From positions 1-64,000 of the forward strand of contig DATNIT010000249.1 of the NCBI GenBank assembly GCA_035604335.1: DNA of 64,000 bases, in the 5' to 3' direction. Position 1 is the first letter of the stretch. Every line of letters begins with the position of its first letter. Position numbers and translations under genes: made by a program. Below, one piece after another: positions 8,438 through 17,096 of the stretch. The notes beneath the pieces are model-generated. The model saw nothing but the letters and a program-made list of their open reading frames with translations. It was not told the origin of the DNA and searched no databases. This DNA comes from DASZHJ01 sp035604335. GTDB lineage: Bacteria > Pseudomonadota > Alphaproteobacteria > ATCC43930 > CGMCC-115725.

Positions 8438-9739
8438 ATGACCACGCAGACCCACACCGAAGCCGAGCATGAGCTGATCGAGACCGCCAAGCGGGTGCTC
8501 CCCGGCGCTAGCTTCGGGAACATGTCCGGAGACGTCGTGATCCGCGAAGGCCGGGGCGGCCGGGTGTGGGACGAGAGCGGCAACGAGTATGTGGACTTCC
8601 TGCTGGGCTCGGGCCCCATGCTGGTGGGCCACGCGCATCCCGAGGTCACCGCCGCCGTGCAGGAGCAGGTGGTGCACGGCACCACTTTCTTCGCCAACAA
8701 CCGGAAGGGCATCGAGCTCGCCGAGGCGATCGTCGATGCCGTGCCCTGCGCCGAGAAGGTCCGTTTCGTCTCCAGCGGCTCCGAGGCCGATGCCTACGCC
8801 ATGCGCCTCGCGCGCGCCTTCCGCAAGCGGGACAAGATCCTGAAATTCGAGGGCGGCTATCACGGCATGAGCGATTATTCGCTCATGAGCCTGGCGCCCA
8901 AGCGGCCCGGCAATTTTCCGCGGGCGATCCCGGATTCCGCGGGCATCCCGCAAAGCGTGCGCGACGAGATGCTGATCGCGCCATTCAACGACATCGAGAC
9001 GGTCGCGAGCCTGATCCGCGAGCACAAGAACGAGCTCGCGGGTGTCATCGTCGAGCCCTTCCAGCGCATCATCCCGCCGGCGCCGGGCTTTCTGCAGGCG
9101 CTGCGCAAGCTCACGGCCGACCACGGCATTCCCTTGATCTTCGACGAGGTCGTAACGGGCTTCCGCCTCGCCTATGGCGGTGCGCAGGAGTACTACGGCG
9201 TGACGCCCGACATCTGCACGCTCGGCAAGGTGATCGGCGGCGGCTTCCCGCTGGCGGCGATCGCGGGCCGAGACGACATCATGTCGCATTTCGATCGCGC
9301 GGTGGTGGGCGACGAGGGCTTCCTGGTCCAGATCGGCACGCTCTCCGGCAATCCCGTGGCCTCCGCCGCGGGTCTCGCCAGCATGGCGATCCTGAAGCGC
9401 CCTGGCGCCTACGAGCGCATTTTCGCCACGGGCCGCGAGCTCATGGGTACCTTGTCCGAGCTTCTGAAGCGCGCGGGCATTCCGGCGGTGGTGACGGGCG
9501 AGCCGCCGCTCTTCGATGTGGTGTTTGCCTCGGGCGACATCCGGAATTACCGCGACGCTCTGCGCGGAGATGCCGAGATGATGCGGCAGTTCAACCGCCT
9601 GCTGCGCGAGCGCGGCATCCTCAAGGGCGAGTCGAAATACTACATCTCTCTCGCGCACGACGCCGCGGACATCCGCCATGCGCACGACGCCTGGGAATCC
9701 GCGATCAAGGAGTTGGTGAAGCTGCGCAAGGCCGCGTAG
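8438..9739 (+). CDS. class III PLP aminotransferase, glutamate-1-semialdehyde-aminomutase-like
   Basis: A 433-residue PLP enzyme of fold type I, class III. The N-terminal RVLPGASFGNMSGDVVIREG region and the KFEGGYHGMSDY segment resemble glutamate-1-semialdehyde 2,1-aminomutase and related transaminases. The cofactor-binding DEVVTGFRLAYGG and the Schiff-base lysine in LGKVIGGGFPLAAIAGR are intact. I use ATG 8438, preceded by GAGAGGATCTC; an upstream in-frame ATG at 8378 lacks such a site. It is probably not the heme-pathway HemL: the termini diverge and the context is catabolic (dioxygenase, aldo/keto reductase, deacylase). A transaminase acting on an amino or N-acyl-amine substrate is more likely. 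Confidence 0.85.
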   Translation: MTTQTHTEAEHELIETAKRVLPGASFGNMSGDVVIREGRGGRVWDESGNEYVDFLLGSGPMLVGHAHPEVTAAVQEQVVHGTTFFANNRKGIELAEAIVDAVPCAEKVRFVSSGSEADAYAMRLARAFRKRDKILKFEGGYHGMSDYSLMSLAPKRPGNFPRAIPDSAGIPQSVRDEMLIAPFNDIETVASLIREHKNELAGVIVEPFQRIIPPAPGFLQALRKLTADHGIPLIFDEVVTGFRLAYGGAQEYYGVTPDICTLGKVIGGGFPLAAIAGRDDIMSHFDRAVVGDEGFLVQIGTLSGNPVASAAGLASMAILKRPGAYERIFATGRELMGTLSELLKRAGIPAVVTGEPPLFDVVFASGDIRNYRDALRGDAEMMRQFNRLLRERGILKGESKYYISLAHDAADIRHAHDAWESAIKELVKLRKAA

Positions 9740-9761
9740 CGCCCTTTTCATTTTGACGGAA

Positions 9762-9856
9762 GCGCCCCCTAACCCTCCCCTCTCCCCGGCGGGGAGAGGG
9801 TTGCGTAGGCTTAGCGAGCGAAGCGAGCTTAGCCGAAGCTGGGTGAGGGGGGTGCT
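9762..9856 (+). repeat. REP-like palindromic intergenic element, copy 1
   Basis: The gap between the aminotransferase and dioxygenase genes contains a compact palindromic element. It begins GCGCCCCCTAACCCT, continues with a strong hairpin (CTCTCCCCG / CGGGGAGAG around 9780-9800), then GGCTTAGCGAGCGAAGCGA, a second small hairpin (AGCTT/AAGCT) and the closing GGGTGAGGGG. The same order of blocks occurs in reverse orientation at 43967-44068, so it is a dispersed repeat. The outer ends are complementary (CCCCCTAACCC against GGGTGAGGGGG), as in REP/MITE-like elements. The rest of the 230-bp gap holds only the dioxygenase leader. Confidence 0.85.
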
Positions 9857-9969
9857 TCCACCCGATTGAAATTTCCTCCGCTGATCGGGAGTCGTCCGGC
9901 ACTCGGCATGACAGCTCGGCCCGAGATTGCTATGTTCTTAAGGCCAATCGGGGGCTAGAGAGAGGGCCC

Positions 9970-10863
9970 ATGACCATCGCCACACGCCCGCTCACGCCCG
10001 TCATCGCCGGAGAGGTCTCGGGCTGCGACCTCACCAAGACGCTCTCCAAGGCCGAGGTCGCGGCGATCGAGGCGGGCATGGACCGCTGCGCCGTGCTGGT
10101 GTTCCACGACCAGGACATCACCGACGAGCAGCAGGTCGCCTTCACCCGCAATTTCGGCGCGATCGAGAATTCCTACGGCGGTCACATCACCGTCAAGGCC
10201 CAGGAGAAGCGGCTGGGACCGCTGGTGAACGACCTCTCGAACCTCGGCCTCGACAACAAGCCGCTGCCGCGGGACGACCGCCGCCGCATGTTCAATCTCG
10301 GCAATCGGCTCTGGCATTCCGACAGCTCGTTCCGCGCCATCCCCGCGAAATACTCGCTGCTCTCGGCTAAAGTGATCGTGGAGCGCGGCGGCAACACGGA
10401 ATTCGCGGACATGCGTGCCGCCTATGATGCGCTCGATGAGGAGACGAAGGCCGAGATCGAGGACCTCGTCTGCGAGCATTCGCTCATGTATTCGCGCGGC
10501 GCGCTGGGTTTTGCCGAGCTCAGTGACGAGGAGCGGGTGATGTTCAAGCCCGTGCGGCAGCGCCTGGTGCGCCGGCATCCCGTCACCGGGAGAAAGTCGC
10601 TGTACCTCGCCTCCCACATCGGGGGCATCATCGGCTGGCCGGTGCCGGAGGCGCGCGCCTTCATCCGCGACTTGACGGAGCAGGCGACCCAGCGGCAATT
10701 CGTTTACGTGCACAAGTGGCGGCGCCACGACCTCGTGATGTGGGACAACCGCCAGACCATGCACCGCGTGCGCCGCTTCGACGAGAGGCAAGTGCGCGAC
10801 ATGCACCGCACCACGGTCGCGGGCGACGCGCCGACGGTGGAGCAAGCGCAGCAGGTCGCGTGA
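9970..10863 (+). CDS. TauD/TfdA-family Fe(II)/2-oxoglutarate dioxygenase
   Basis: A 297-residue non-heme iron oxygenase of the taurine/2,4-D dioxygenase family, which couples 2-oxoglutarate decarboxylation to substrate hydroxylation and often cleaves C-S, C-N or ether bonds. The iron ligands are visible as the HxD of LWHSDSSFR and the distal histidine in MWDNRQTMHRVRRF, followed by the family arginine in RDMHRTTV that binds 2-oxoglutarate. The start follows GGGGGCTAGAGAGAGGGCCC. It lies immediately ahead of the CinA-like gene, whose frame contains a GTG overlapping this stop codon, so the two are probably one transcript. The substrate is unknown. Confidence 0.9.
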   Translation: MTIATRPLTPVIAGEVSGCDLTKTLSKAEVAAIEAGMDRCAVLVFHDQDITDEQQVAFTRNFGAIENSYGGHITVKAQEKRLGPLVNDLSNLGLDNKPLPRDDRRRMFNLGNRLWHSDSSFRAIPAKYSLLSAKVIVERGGNTEFADMRAAYDALDEETKAEIEDLVCEHSLMYSRGALGFAELSDEERVMFKPVRQRLVRRHPVTGRKSLYLASHIGGIIGWPVPEARAFIRDLTEQATQRQFVYVHKWRRHDLVMWDNRQTMHRVRRFDERQVRDMHRTTVAGDAPTVEQAQQVA

Positions 10864-10874
10864 CCGGCGGCTCG

Positions 10875-12140
10875 ATGAAGATCGAGATCGTCTGCACCGG
10901 CGACGAAGTCCTCACCGGCAAGATCGTCAACACCAATTTCAGCTACATCAGCCAGCGCCTGGAGGACTCCGGGCTCTCGGTCCATTGGGGCACCACGGTC
11001 GGCGACGACCGCGACACTCTGCTGGCGACATTCCGGCTGGCCTCCGCGCGGGCGGATGCCGTGATCGTCAATGGCGGCCTCGGGCCCACCGTGGACGATC
11101 TCTCGCAGGAGGTGGCGGCGCGCGCCGCCGGCGTCGATCTCGCCCTCAACGAGGACTGGCTCGCGCGCATGGAATCCTACTTCACCCGCCGCAGCCGCGT
11201 GATGCCGCCCAACAACCGCAAGCAGGCGATGCTGCCGGCGACGGCCGAGGTCCTCGACAATCCCATCGGCACGGCCTGCGGCTTCGCGGTCGATATCGGC
11301 AAGGCCCGGTTCTTCTTCACGCCGGGCGTGCCGCGGGAGCTCCGGCGCATGCTGGAGGAGCAGGTGATCCCGCGCCTCCTCGCGCGCAGCGGGTTGCAGT
11401 CGACCATCCACTTGAAGCGCTTCCATTCCTACGGGCTCGGCGAATCCCACGTCGACACGCTGCTCGCGGGGTTGGAGGATCTGGTGCCCGACCGAAGCAT
11501 CAAGCTGGGCTTCCGCGCGCACTATCCGCAGCTGGAGACCAAACTCACCGTGCGCGGCACCGATATGGCGGACATCCAGAGCAAGCTCGCGCCGGTGCAG
11601 GCGGAGGTGCGCAAGCGGCTCGGCAATTTCATCCTGGCGGAGGACGATCAGACGCTCGAGGGCGTCGTGCTCGCGGCACTGACCGAGCGCGGCGGCACGC
11701 TCGCCGTCGTCGAGGGATTCACGGGCGGCCAGATCGCCGCACGATTGGCTCCTCTCTCGGGTGCGGAGGTGGTGTTTCGCCGTGGCGTGGTGGCGCGAGA
11801 TCTGGCAGAGCTCAGTGCGGCCGTCCGCCTCCAGCCTGCGATCGGCGAGATCACGAAGGAGACCGCAGAGGCCGCGGCGCAGGCAGCCCGGTCGTCGACC
11901 GGCGCGAGCCATGCACTCGCGGTGCTGGTCGATCTCGACGAGGGCGCGGACCGGATCGATTTCGGCGGCACGATCTGCATCGCGATTGCGACCGAGAGCG
12001 AGGCCGTTTCTCGCCGCGCCCGAGTGATCGGCGGCCGCGAGTGGGTGCGTCTGGGCGCCATCGAGCTCGGCCTCGATTGCCTCCGCCGTCATCTCCAGGG
12101 CCTGCCGGTTTCCGAGCGGATCGACTTCGAGAAAACGTAA
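10875..12140 (+). CDS. CinA-like protein with degenerate C-terminal amidase domain
   Basis: A 421-residue protein with the two-domain CinA layout. The N-terminal molybdopterin-binding-like (COG1058) domain is well kept: IVCTGDEVLTGKIVNTN, VNGGLGPTVDDLSQEV, GTACGF and FFTPGVPRELRRM all match. This domain has ADP-ribose pyrophosphatase activity in characterised CinA proteins. The C-terminal domain, which in CinA/PncC deamidates NMN, is eroded. The family ESCTGG motif reads EGFTGG (residues 280-285), so the conserved serine is glycine, and the later TGIAGP motif is not recognisable. ATG 10875 is taken as start; GTG 10860, overlapping the dioxygenase stop, is possible. I infer that NMN amidase activity is lost while the N-terminal activity may remain. 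Confidence 0.82.
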   Translation: MKIEIVCTGDEVLTGKIVNTNFSYISQRLEDSGLSVHWGTTVGDDRDTLLATFRLASARADAVIVNGGLGPTVDDLSQEVAARAAGVDLALNEDWLARMESYFTRRSRVMPPNNRKQAMLPATAEVLDNPIGTACGFAVDIGKARFFFTPGVPRELRRMLEEQVIPRLLARSGLQSTIHLKRFHSYGLGESHVDTLLAGLEDLVPDRSIKLGFRAHYPQLETKLTVRGTDMADIQSKLAPVQAEVRKRLGNFILAEDDQTLEGVVLAALTERGGTLAVVEGFTGGQIAARLAPLSGAEVVFRRGVVARDLAELSAAVRLQPAIGEITKETAEAAAQAARSSTGASHALAVLVDLDEGADRIDFGGTICIAIATESEAVSRRARVIGGREWVRLGAIELGLDCLRRHLQGLPVSERIDFEKT

Positions 12141-12246
12141 AAAATTGCATCATGACCCCAAGACCACACCGCGTCGCGGTGCGTGTCTCGTGCTAACCTA
12201 GCGCAAAAACGGGTCTGCGCGTTCTGAGCGCAAGGGAGCAAGAGTG

Positions 12247-13242
12247 ATGGAACAACGGGTCTTGGGCCGTACCGGCGCCTCGGTTTCGGTGCTCGGGTTC
12301 GGGTGTGGCGCCGTCGGCGGGCTGATGGTGCGCGGCGCTCCTGCCGACCAGGAGCGCGCGGTCGCCCGGGCCCTGGAGAGCGGCATCAACTACTTCGATA
12401 CCGCGCCCGCCTACGGCAACGGCGCCTCGGAGGAGAACCTCGGACGGGTGCTCAAGAGCATCAGGCCCGAGATCTTCCTCAGCACCAAGTTCACGGTCTT
12501 GCCGGAGCACAAGAAGAACATCGCGGAGGGCATCGCGCAGTCCCTCGAGCAGAGCCTGCGCCGGCTCGGGCGCGACCACGTCGACTTGCTGCAGCTGCAC
12601 AACCGCATCGCCTCCGGCGGCTCCGACCGGCCGCTCGACGCCTCGACGGTGCTGGAACAGGTGGTGCCGGCGCTGGAAAGCTTGAGGCAGCAGGGCAAGA
12701 TTCGATTCTTCGGCATCACCGCCATCGGCGATACGCGCGCCTTGCAGCAGGTGGTCGACTCCGGCGCCTTCGACACCGCGCAGATCTGCCATAACCTGCT
12801 CAATCCCAGCGCCACGACGGTGCTGCCCGCCAGTTTTCCCGCGCAGAATTTCGAGAAGCTCGCGATCCGTGCTCATGCCGTCGGGATGGGCACCATCGGC
12901 ATCCGCGTGCTCGCGGGCGGCGCCCTGAGCGGGCTCGAGACGCGCCATCCGATCGGGGCCGCGTCGGTCGACCCGATCGCCTCGGGACCGGATTACCGCG
13001 CCGACGTCGCGCGGGCGCACGCATTCCAGGCGCTGGTGGGGGCGGGGTATGCGCGCAGCCTGATCGAGGCGGCGCTGCGCTTCGCGTTCGCGAGCGAGGC
13101 CATGACGACGGTGCTGGTGGGCACCTCGACCCTCGACCAGCTCGAGACCGCCATTGGCTGCGCCAACAAGGGGCCGCTCACCCGCGCGGGGCTCGACGAG
13201 GCGACGCGGCTCTGGCGAAACATCGCGGGCGCGCAGGGCTGA
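12247..13242 (+). CDS. aldo/keto reductase
   Basis: A 331-residue NAD(P)H-dependent oxidoreductase of the aldo/keto reductase superfamily (TIM barrel). The catalytic tetrad region is visible: aspartate and tyrosine in NYFDTAPAYGNG, lysine in LSTKFTV and the histidine in DLLQLHN. The C-terminal cofactor-phosphate region is VLVGTSTLDQLETAIGC. The N-terminal MEQRVLGRTGASVSVLGFG is the usual family opening. GTG 12244 directly precedes the ATG at 12247, and both sit behind AGGGAGCAAGA. The gene lies between the CinA-like gene and the amidohydrolase on the same strand and could act on an aldehyde or ketone from the neighbouring transaminase/oxygenase steps. That link is inference. Confidence 0.9.
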   Translation: MEQRVLGRTGASVSVLGFGCGAVGGLMVRGAPADQERAVARALESGINYFDTAPAYGNGASEENLGRVLKSIRPEIFLSTKFTVLPEHKKNIAEGIAQSLEQSLRRLGRDHVDLLQLHNRIASGGSDRPLDASTVLEQVVPALESLRQQGKIRFFGITAIGDTRALQQVVDSGAFDTAQICHNLLNPSATTVLPASFPAQNFEKLAIRAHAVGMGTIGIRVLAGGALSGLETRHPIGAASVDPIASGPDYRADVARAHAFQALVGAGYARSLIEAALRFAFASEAMTTVLVGTSTLDQLETAIGCANKGPLTRAGLDEATRLWRNIAGAQG

Positions 13243-13275
13243 GCGCCGCCGCCATTCTGAAGTGAGGAGGCGATC

Positions 13276-14952
13276 ATGCCAGTGGATCTCCTGATCAAGA
13301 ACGGGCTCGTGGTCGATGGCACGGGCGCGCCCGGCCGCCACGCCGATTTGGCGGTCTCGCAGGGCAAGATCGCCGAGATCGGCAAGCTCGATGGCGTCGC
13401 CGCACGCCAAACGATCGATGCCGCCGATTGCGTGGTGGCGCCCGGCTTCATCGATCCGCACACGCATTACGACGCGCAGATCTGCTGGGACGGTGCGGTG
13501 ACGCCCTCTTCCTGGCACGGCGTCACCAGCGTGGTGATGGGGAACTGCGGCGTCGGCATCGCGCCCTGCACGGCGAAGGCGCGCGAGATCGCCATGCGCG
13601 ACCTCGTGAATGTCGAGGGGATTCCGTTCGACGTGCTCGATCGAGGCATCACCTGGGACTGGGAGAGCTTTCCGGAGTTCCTCGATGCCGCCCAGCGCCG
13701 CAAGCCCGCGCTCAACCTGGGCTTCCTCGCGCCGCTGACGCCGTTCCGCCACTTCGTCATGGGCGAGGCCTCGATGGAGCGTCAGGCGAGCGCCGAGGAG
13801 ACCCGGCGCATCGCGGCGCTCCTCGCCGAGGCCGTCGACGCCGGCGCCTTCGGTTTTTCCAGCACGATCCTCAATCAGCATGTCGGCTTCGAGGGCCGGC
13901 CGCTCGCCTGCCGCAACGCCGGCCGCGACGAGCTCAAGGCCTACTCGAACGTACTGCGCGAGCGCGGCAAGGGCGCGATCGAGATCGCGCTCACGCGGCA
14001 GACCTCGGTGCTCGACGACGAGCAGTACGAGCTGCTGGATTTCCTGCTGACGGAGAGCGCGCGTCCCGTCACCTTCCTGGCGCTCTTCGATCGCGACGAT
14101 CTGCCCGACGCCGTGCGCAACACGCTCCGCAAGGCGGCGCCGCTGCTCAAGCGCGGCGCGCGTCCGCAGACCTCGCCGCTGCCGCTCACGCGCGAGATCA
14201 ACATGCGCAATCCCTTCTCCTTCGCCTCGTACCCGAGCTGGAACCGCGTCTTCGTTGACCAGTCCAAGGAGGGTCAGGCCGCGGTCTACCGCGATCCCGC
14301 CTTCCGCAACGCGTTCCGCGCGGAGTTGAAGCGTCCCATGGGTTTCGGAAACTGGGAGCGGATCGTCGTCTACCAGGCCAAGAACCCGGCGCTCAAGCCG
14401 CTGGAAGACCGCTCGGTCGCGGAGATCGCTCGCGAGCACGGCAAGGATGGCGTCGACACCTTCCTCGACCTCACGCTCGAGGATGATCTCGAGATCGAGT
14501 TCACGATGTCGTCCTACAACACGCGGATCGACCGGATGACCGAGATCCTGAACGATCCCGCCGTGCTGATCGCGCTCGGCGACGGCGGCGCGCATCTGGA
14601 CATGCTCTGCGACGCCGGCTATCCGACGTATCTACTCGGCACCTGGGTGCGCGAGCGGCAGGTGATGACGCTGGAGCGTGCGGTCGAGCGCCTGACCTCG
14701 GAGCCCGCGGCGCTCTTCGGCATCAAAGGCCGCGGACGGCTCGCACCCGGCCTCGCCGCCGACGTCGCGATCTTCGATCCCGCGACCATCGGTTCCGCCA
14801 ACCGCGGCGAGCGCCGCTATGACTTGCCCGGCGGCGGCAAGCGCATCGTGATGCCGTCCCGCGGCATCGAATACACGATCGTGAACGGCGCCGTGACCTA
14901 TGCGAAGGGCGCGCTCACGGGTGCCACGGCGGGCGTGGTGCTGCGGTCGTAG
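13276..14952 (+). CDS. D-aminoacylase / N-acyl-D-amino-acid deacylase-type amidohydrolase
   Basis: A 558-residue metal-dependent hydrolase of amidohydrolase family 3. The metal site is visible as the HxH in GFIDPHTHYDAQICWDG and the conserved aspartate in ALGDGGAHLDML; the start motif LIKNGLVVDGTG and the C-terminal strand GRLAPGLAADVAIFD complete the composite beta-sandwich. Members hydrolyse N-acyl-D-amino acids, dihydropyrimidine-like rings or similar amides, so the exact substrate is open. The ATG at 13276 is preceded by a full AGGAGG. It is followed after 90 bp by a family 5 solute-binding protein, consistent with uptake and breakdown of an acyl-amino or peptide-like compound. Confidence 0.87.
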   Translation: MPVDLLIKNGLVVDGTGAPGRHADLAVSQGKIAEIGKLDGVAARQTIDAADCVVAPGFIDPHTHYDAQICWDGAVTPSSWHGVTSVVMGNCGVGIAPCTAKAREIAMRDLVNVEGIPFDVLDRGITWDWESFPEFLDAAQRRKPALNLGFLAPLTPFRHFVMGEASMERQASAEETRRIAALLAEAVDAGAFGFSSTILNQHVGFEGRPLACRNAGRDELKAYSNVLRERGKGAIEIALTRQTSVLDDEQYELLDFLLTESARPVTFLALFDRDDLPDAVRNTLRKAAPLLKRGARPQTSPLPLTREINMRNPFSFASYPSWNRVFVDQSKEGQAAVYRDPAFRNAFRAELKRPMGFGNWERIVVYQAKNPALKPLEDRSVAEIAREHGKDGVDTFLDLTLEDDLEIEFTMSSYNTRIDRMTEILNDPAVLIALGDGGAHLDMLCDAGYPTYLLGTWVRERQVMTLERAVERLTSEPAALFGIKGRGRLAPGLAADVAIFDPATIGSANRGERRYDLPGGGKRIVMPSRGIEYTIVNGAVTYAKGALTGATAGVVLRS

Positions 14953-15042
14953 CGTCGCGTCTCAGGCGCATGATTTGATCGGCACGAGTCTTGCTTCCAG
15001 TGAGACAGGGCTGAGGCAAGTCGGCTTCGAGGGAGGCGCACC

Positions 15043-16647
15043 ATGGGCGAATCACGCTGGAATTCCAAGCGCAGGGCCGCGCACATGGCATTCGCGGCCG
15101 CCACGCTGCTCTGCCTCTCCGCACCCGCCGATGCCCAATCCTCCGGCAGCACGATCAAACTGGTGCCGCAGGCGGATCTGCGCAGCATCGATCCGATCTG
15201 GACCACAGCCTACATCACCCGCAACTACGGCTACATGGTCTATGACACGCTGCTGGCGACCGACGAGCACTTCAAGGTGCAGCCGCAGATGGTGGACAAG
15301 TGGACGGTGAGCGAGGACGGGCTCGTCTACACCTTCACCCTGCGCCCGGGCCTCAAGTGGCATGACGGAACCCCCGTGACGTCGAGCGACTGCATCGCCT
15401 CGCTGGATCGCTGGATGAAGCGGGACGTGCTGGGCCAGGCGCTGCCGGGCGTGATCGGCGAGATGAAGGCGGTGGATGCCGCGAGCTTTACGATCACGCT
15501 CAAGAAGCCCTTCGCCCTCTTCCTCGATGCGCTCGCGAAGATCTCCAGCAATACGCCCTTCATGATGCCCGAGCGCGTCGCCAAGACCGACGCCAACACA
15601 CAGATCAAGGAATCGATCGGTTCGGGTCCGTTCAAGTTCGTGGCCTCGGAATGGGTCCCGGGCGCCAAAGCGGTCTTCGTCAAGAATACGGACTACGTCC
15701 CGCGCAAGGAACCGCCGAGCTGGGCGGCCGGCGGCAAGGTCGTGAAGGTCGATCGGGTGGAATGGCAGACCATTCCGGATTCTCAGACCGCCGCCAACGC
15801 GCTCAACGCCGGCGAGGTCGATTGGTGGGAGCTGGTGCCGCAAGACTTGGCGCCGCTTCTCGCCAAGAACAAGGACATCACCGTCACCACCACGGACCCG
15901 CTCGGCAACATGGGCGTGCTGCGCTTCAATCACGAGCAGAGGCCGTTCAACAACGTGAAGATGCGCCAGGCCGTGCAGATGATGGTGGATCAGAAGAACT
16001 ACATGACCGCGGTCGCCGGCGATTCCAAGTACTGGAAGACCTGCTATTCGTTCTTCCCCTGCGGTACGCCGATGTCGAGCGACGCGGGCTCCGAGGCGCT
16101 CTCCGGCCCGCGCGACCTCGAGAAGGCAAAAGCGCTCGTCAGGGATTCCGGCTATGCCGGCGAGACGGTTGTCGTGATGGCCGCGACCGATCAGCCGATC
16201 GTCTATGCGCAGGCGCTGGTGACCATGGACATCCTGAAGCAGCTCGGCATCAACGCCGATCTGCAGGCGATGGATTGGGGCACGCTGATCACGCGGCGCG
16301 CGTCCCACGAGTCCATCGACAAGGGCGGCTGGAATATCTTCTTCACCTGGAGCGCCGCGCCGGACCTGCTCAATCCCGCCGTGCACTCCCAGCTTCGCGG
16401 CAACGGCGCCAATGCCTGGTTCGGCTGGCCCGCCAATGCCAAGACCGAGGCGCTCCGCGATCAGTGGTTCGAGGCGCCCGACCTTGCGACACAGCAGAAG
16501 ATCGCGGCCGAGATCCAGATCGAGGCCTTCCAGGCGGTGCCGCACGTCCACACCGGCCAGTTCGTGATCCCGACCGCGTTCCGCAACAGCCTCAAGGGCG
16601 TCATCGTGGCGCCCGTGCTCTTCATGTGGAACGTCGAGAAGAGCTAA
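15043..16647 (+). CDS. ABC transporter family 5 solute-binding protein (peptide/opine type), orphan
   Basis: A 534-residue periplasmic binding protein of the DppA/OppA family. The first ~32 residues are a signal peptide (a KRR stretch, then hydrophobic HMAFAAATLLCLSAPADA), with cleavage likely after ADA. The mature part shows the family landmarks LVPQADLRSIDPIWTT, YTFTLRPGLKWHDGTPV, SIGSGPFKFV and the late RFNHEQRPFNNVKMRQAV. The start is preceded by GAGGGAGGCGCACC. No permease or ATPase of the Dpp/Opp class lies beside it, so it either partners with a transporter elsewhere or has lost its partners. Likely ligands are oligopeptides or N-acyl-amino compounds, given the deacylase upstream. Confidence 0.9.
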   Translation: MGESRWNSKRRAAHMAFAAATLLCLSAPADAQSSGSTIKLVPQADLRSIDPIWTTAYITRNYGYMVYDTLLATDEHFKVQPQMVDKWTVSEDGLVYTFTLRPGLKWHDGTPVTSSDCIASLDRWMKRDVLGQALPGVIGEMKAVDAASFTITLKKPFALFLDALAKISSNTPFMMPERVAKTDANTQIKESIGSGPFKFVASEWVPGAKAVFVKNTDYVPRKEPPSWAAGGKVVKVDRVEWQTIPDSQTAANALNAGEVDWWELVPQDLAPLLAKNKDITVTTTDPLGNMGVLRFNHEQRPFNNVKMRQAVQMMVDQKNYMTAVAGDSKYWKTCYSFFPCGTPMSSDAGSEALSGPRDLEKAKALVRDSGYAGETVVVMAATDQPIVYAQALVTMDILKQLGINADLQAMDWGTLITRRASHESIDKGGWNIFFTWSAAPDLLNPAVHSQLRGNGANAWFGWPANAKTEALRDQWFEAPDLATQQKIAAEIQIEAFQAVPHVHTGQFVIPTAFRNSLKGVIVAPVLFMWNVEKS

Positions 16648-17057
16648 ACCAGCTCGAACAATATCTCCTGCGCGCCCTGCCAGAGCGTGCGCTCGCCGAG
16701 CGGGCGGAGCTGTTCCAGGCCCTCGGTGACCGTGAGAAAATGATTGCCGGCGAGCGGGCCCGCTTTGCTGGCGAAGGCGACCGCGCCGTAGGCGAGCAGA
16801 ATCTCGGTCTCGCTGACGCCGCCGGGGTAGAGCAGGATCTGGCCGGGCGCCGGATAGCTCGTGGCGTTCTCGGGGCCGAGGCCGAGGTCGAGATCGCCCA
16901 GCGGGATCCAGCAGGCCTCGCCGCTCCAGCGCACATGGATGATCCGCTGGCGATAGGGCAGCAGGCCCTCGACCCTTGCGCAGGTGCGCGGCGCCATCGC
17001 GGTCTCGAACCGCGCCATGAAGACGAAGCTACCGGAGGATATCCGTACCGCGCTCAC
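16644..17057 (-). CDS. DUF3830-like protein (cyclophilin-like fold)
   Basis: A ~137-residue protein. The features AVRISSGSFVFMARFETAMA, a buried-core segment RIIHVRWSGEACWIPLG, the GPENATSYPAPGQILLYP block and AGPLAGNHFLTVTEGL resemble the DUF3830 family, small proteins with a cyclophilin-like barrel and no assigned reaction, often found beside amidohydrolase and opine/peptide transporter genes. The start is uncertain: GTG 17057 is used; the frame also opens with a TTG at 17096 placed directly after the stop of the upstream PAS gene, and a later ATG at 17018 would cut into the first beta strand. Its tail overlaps the end of the solute-binding protein gene by 4 bp, convergently. Confidence 0.6.
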   Translation of the reverse strand: MSAVRISSGSFVFMARFETAMAPRTCARVEGLLPYRQRIIHVRWSGEACWIPLGDLDLGLGPENATSYPAPGQILLYPGGVSETEILLAYGAVAFASKAGPLAGNHFLTVTEGLEQLRPLGERTLWQGAQEILFELV

Positions 17058-17096
17058 GCGAGCCGACCCATGTCCGGGCTCACGCGCCCTGGGCAA

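Noticed and set aside
12167..12181. Short hairpin CACCGCG/CGCGGTG after the CinA-like gene
   Set aside because: The stem has almost no loop and no T-tract follows it, so I do not call it a terminator. It may be chance in GC-rich sequence.
12193..14595. An 800-codon open frame on the minus strand opposite the reductase and amidohydrolase genes
   Set aside because: It has no recognisable domain and its composition mirrors the well-supported genes on the plus strand. I treat it as a codon-bias artefact.
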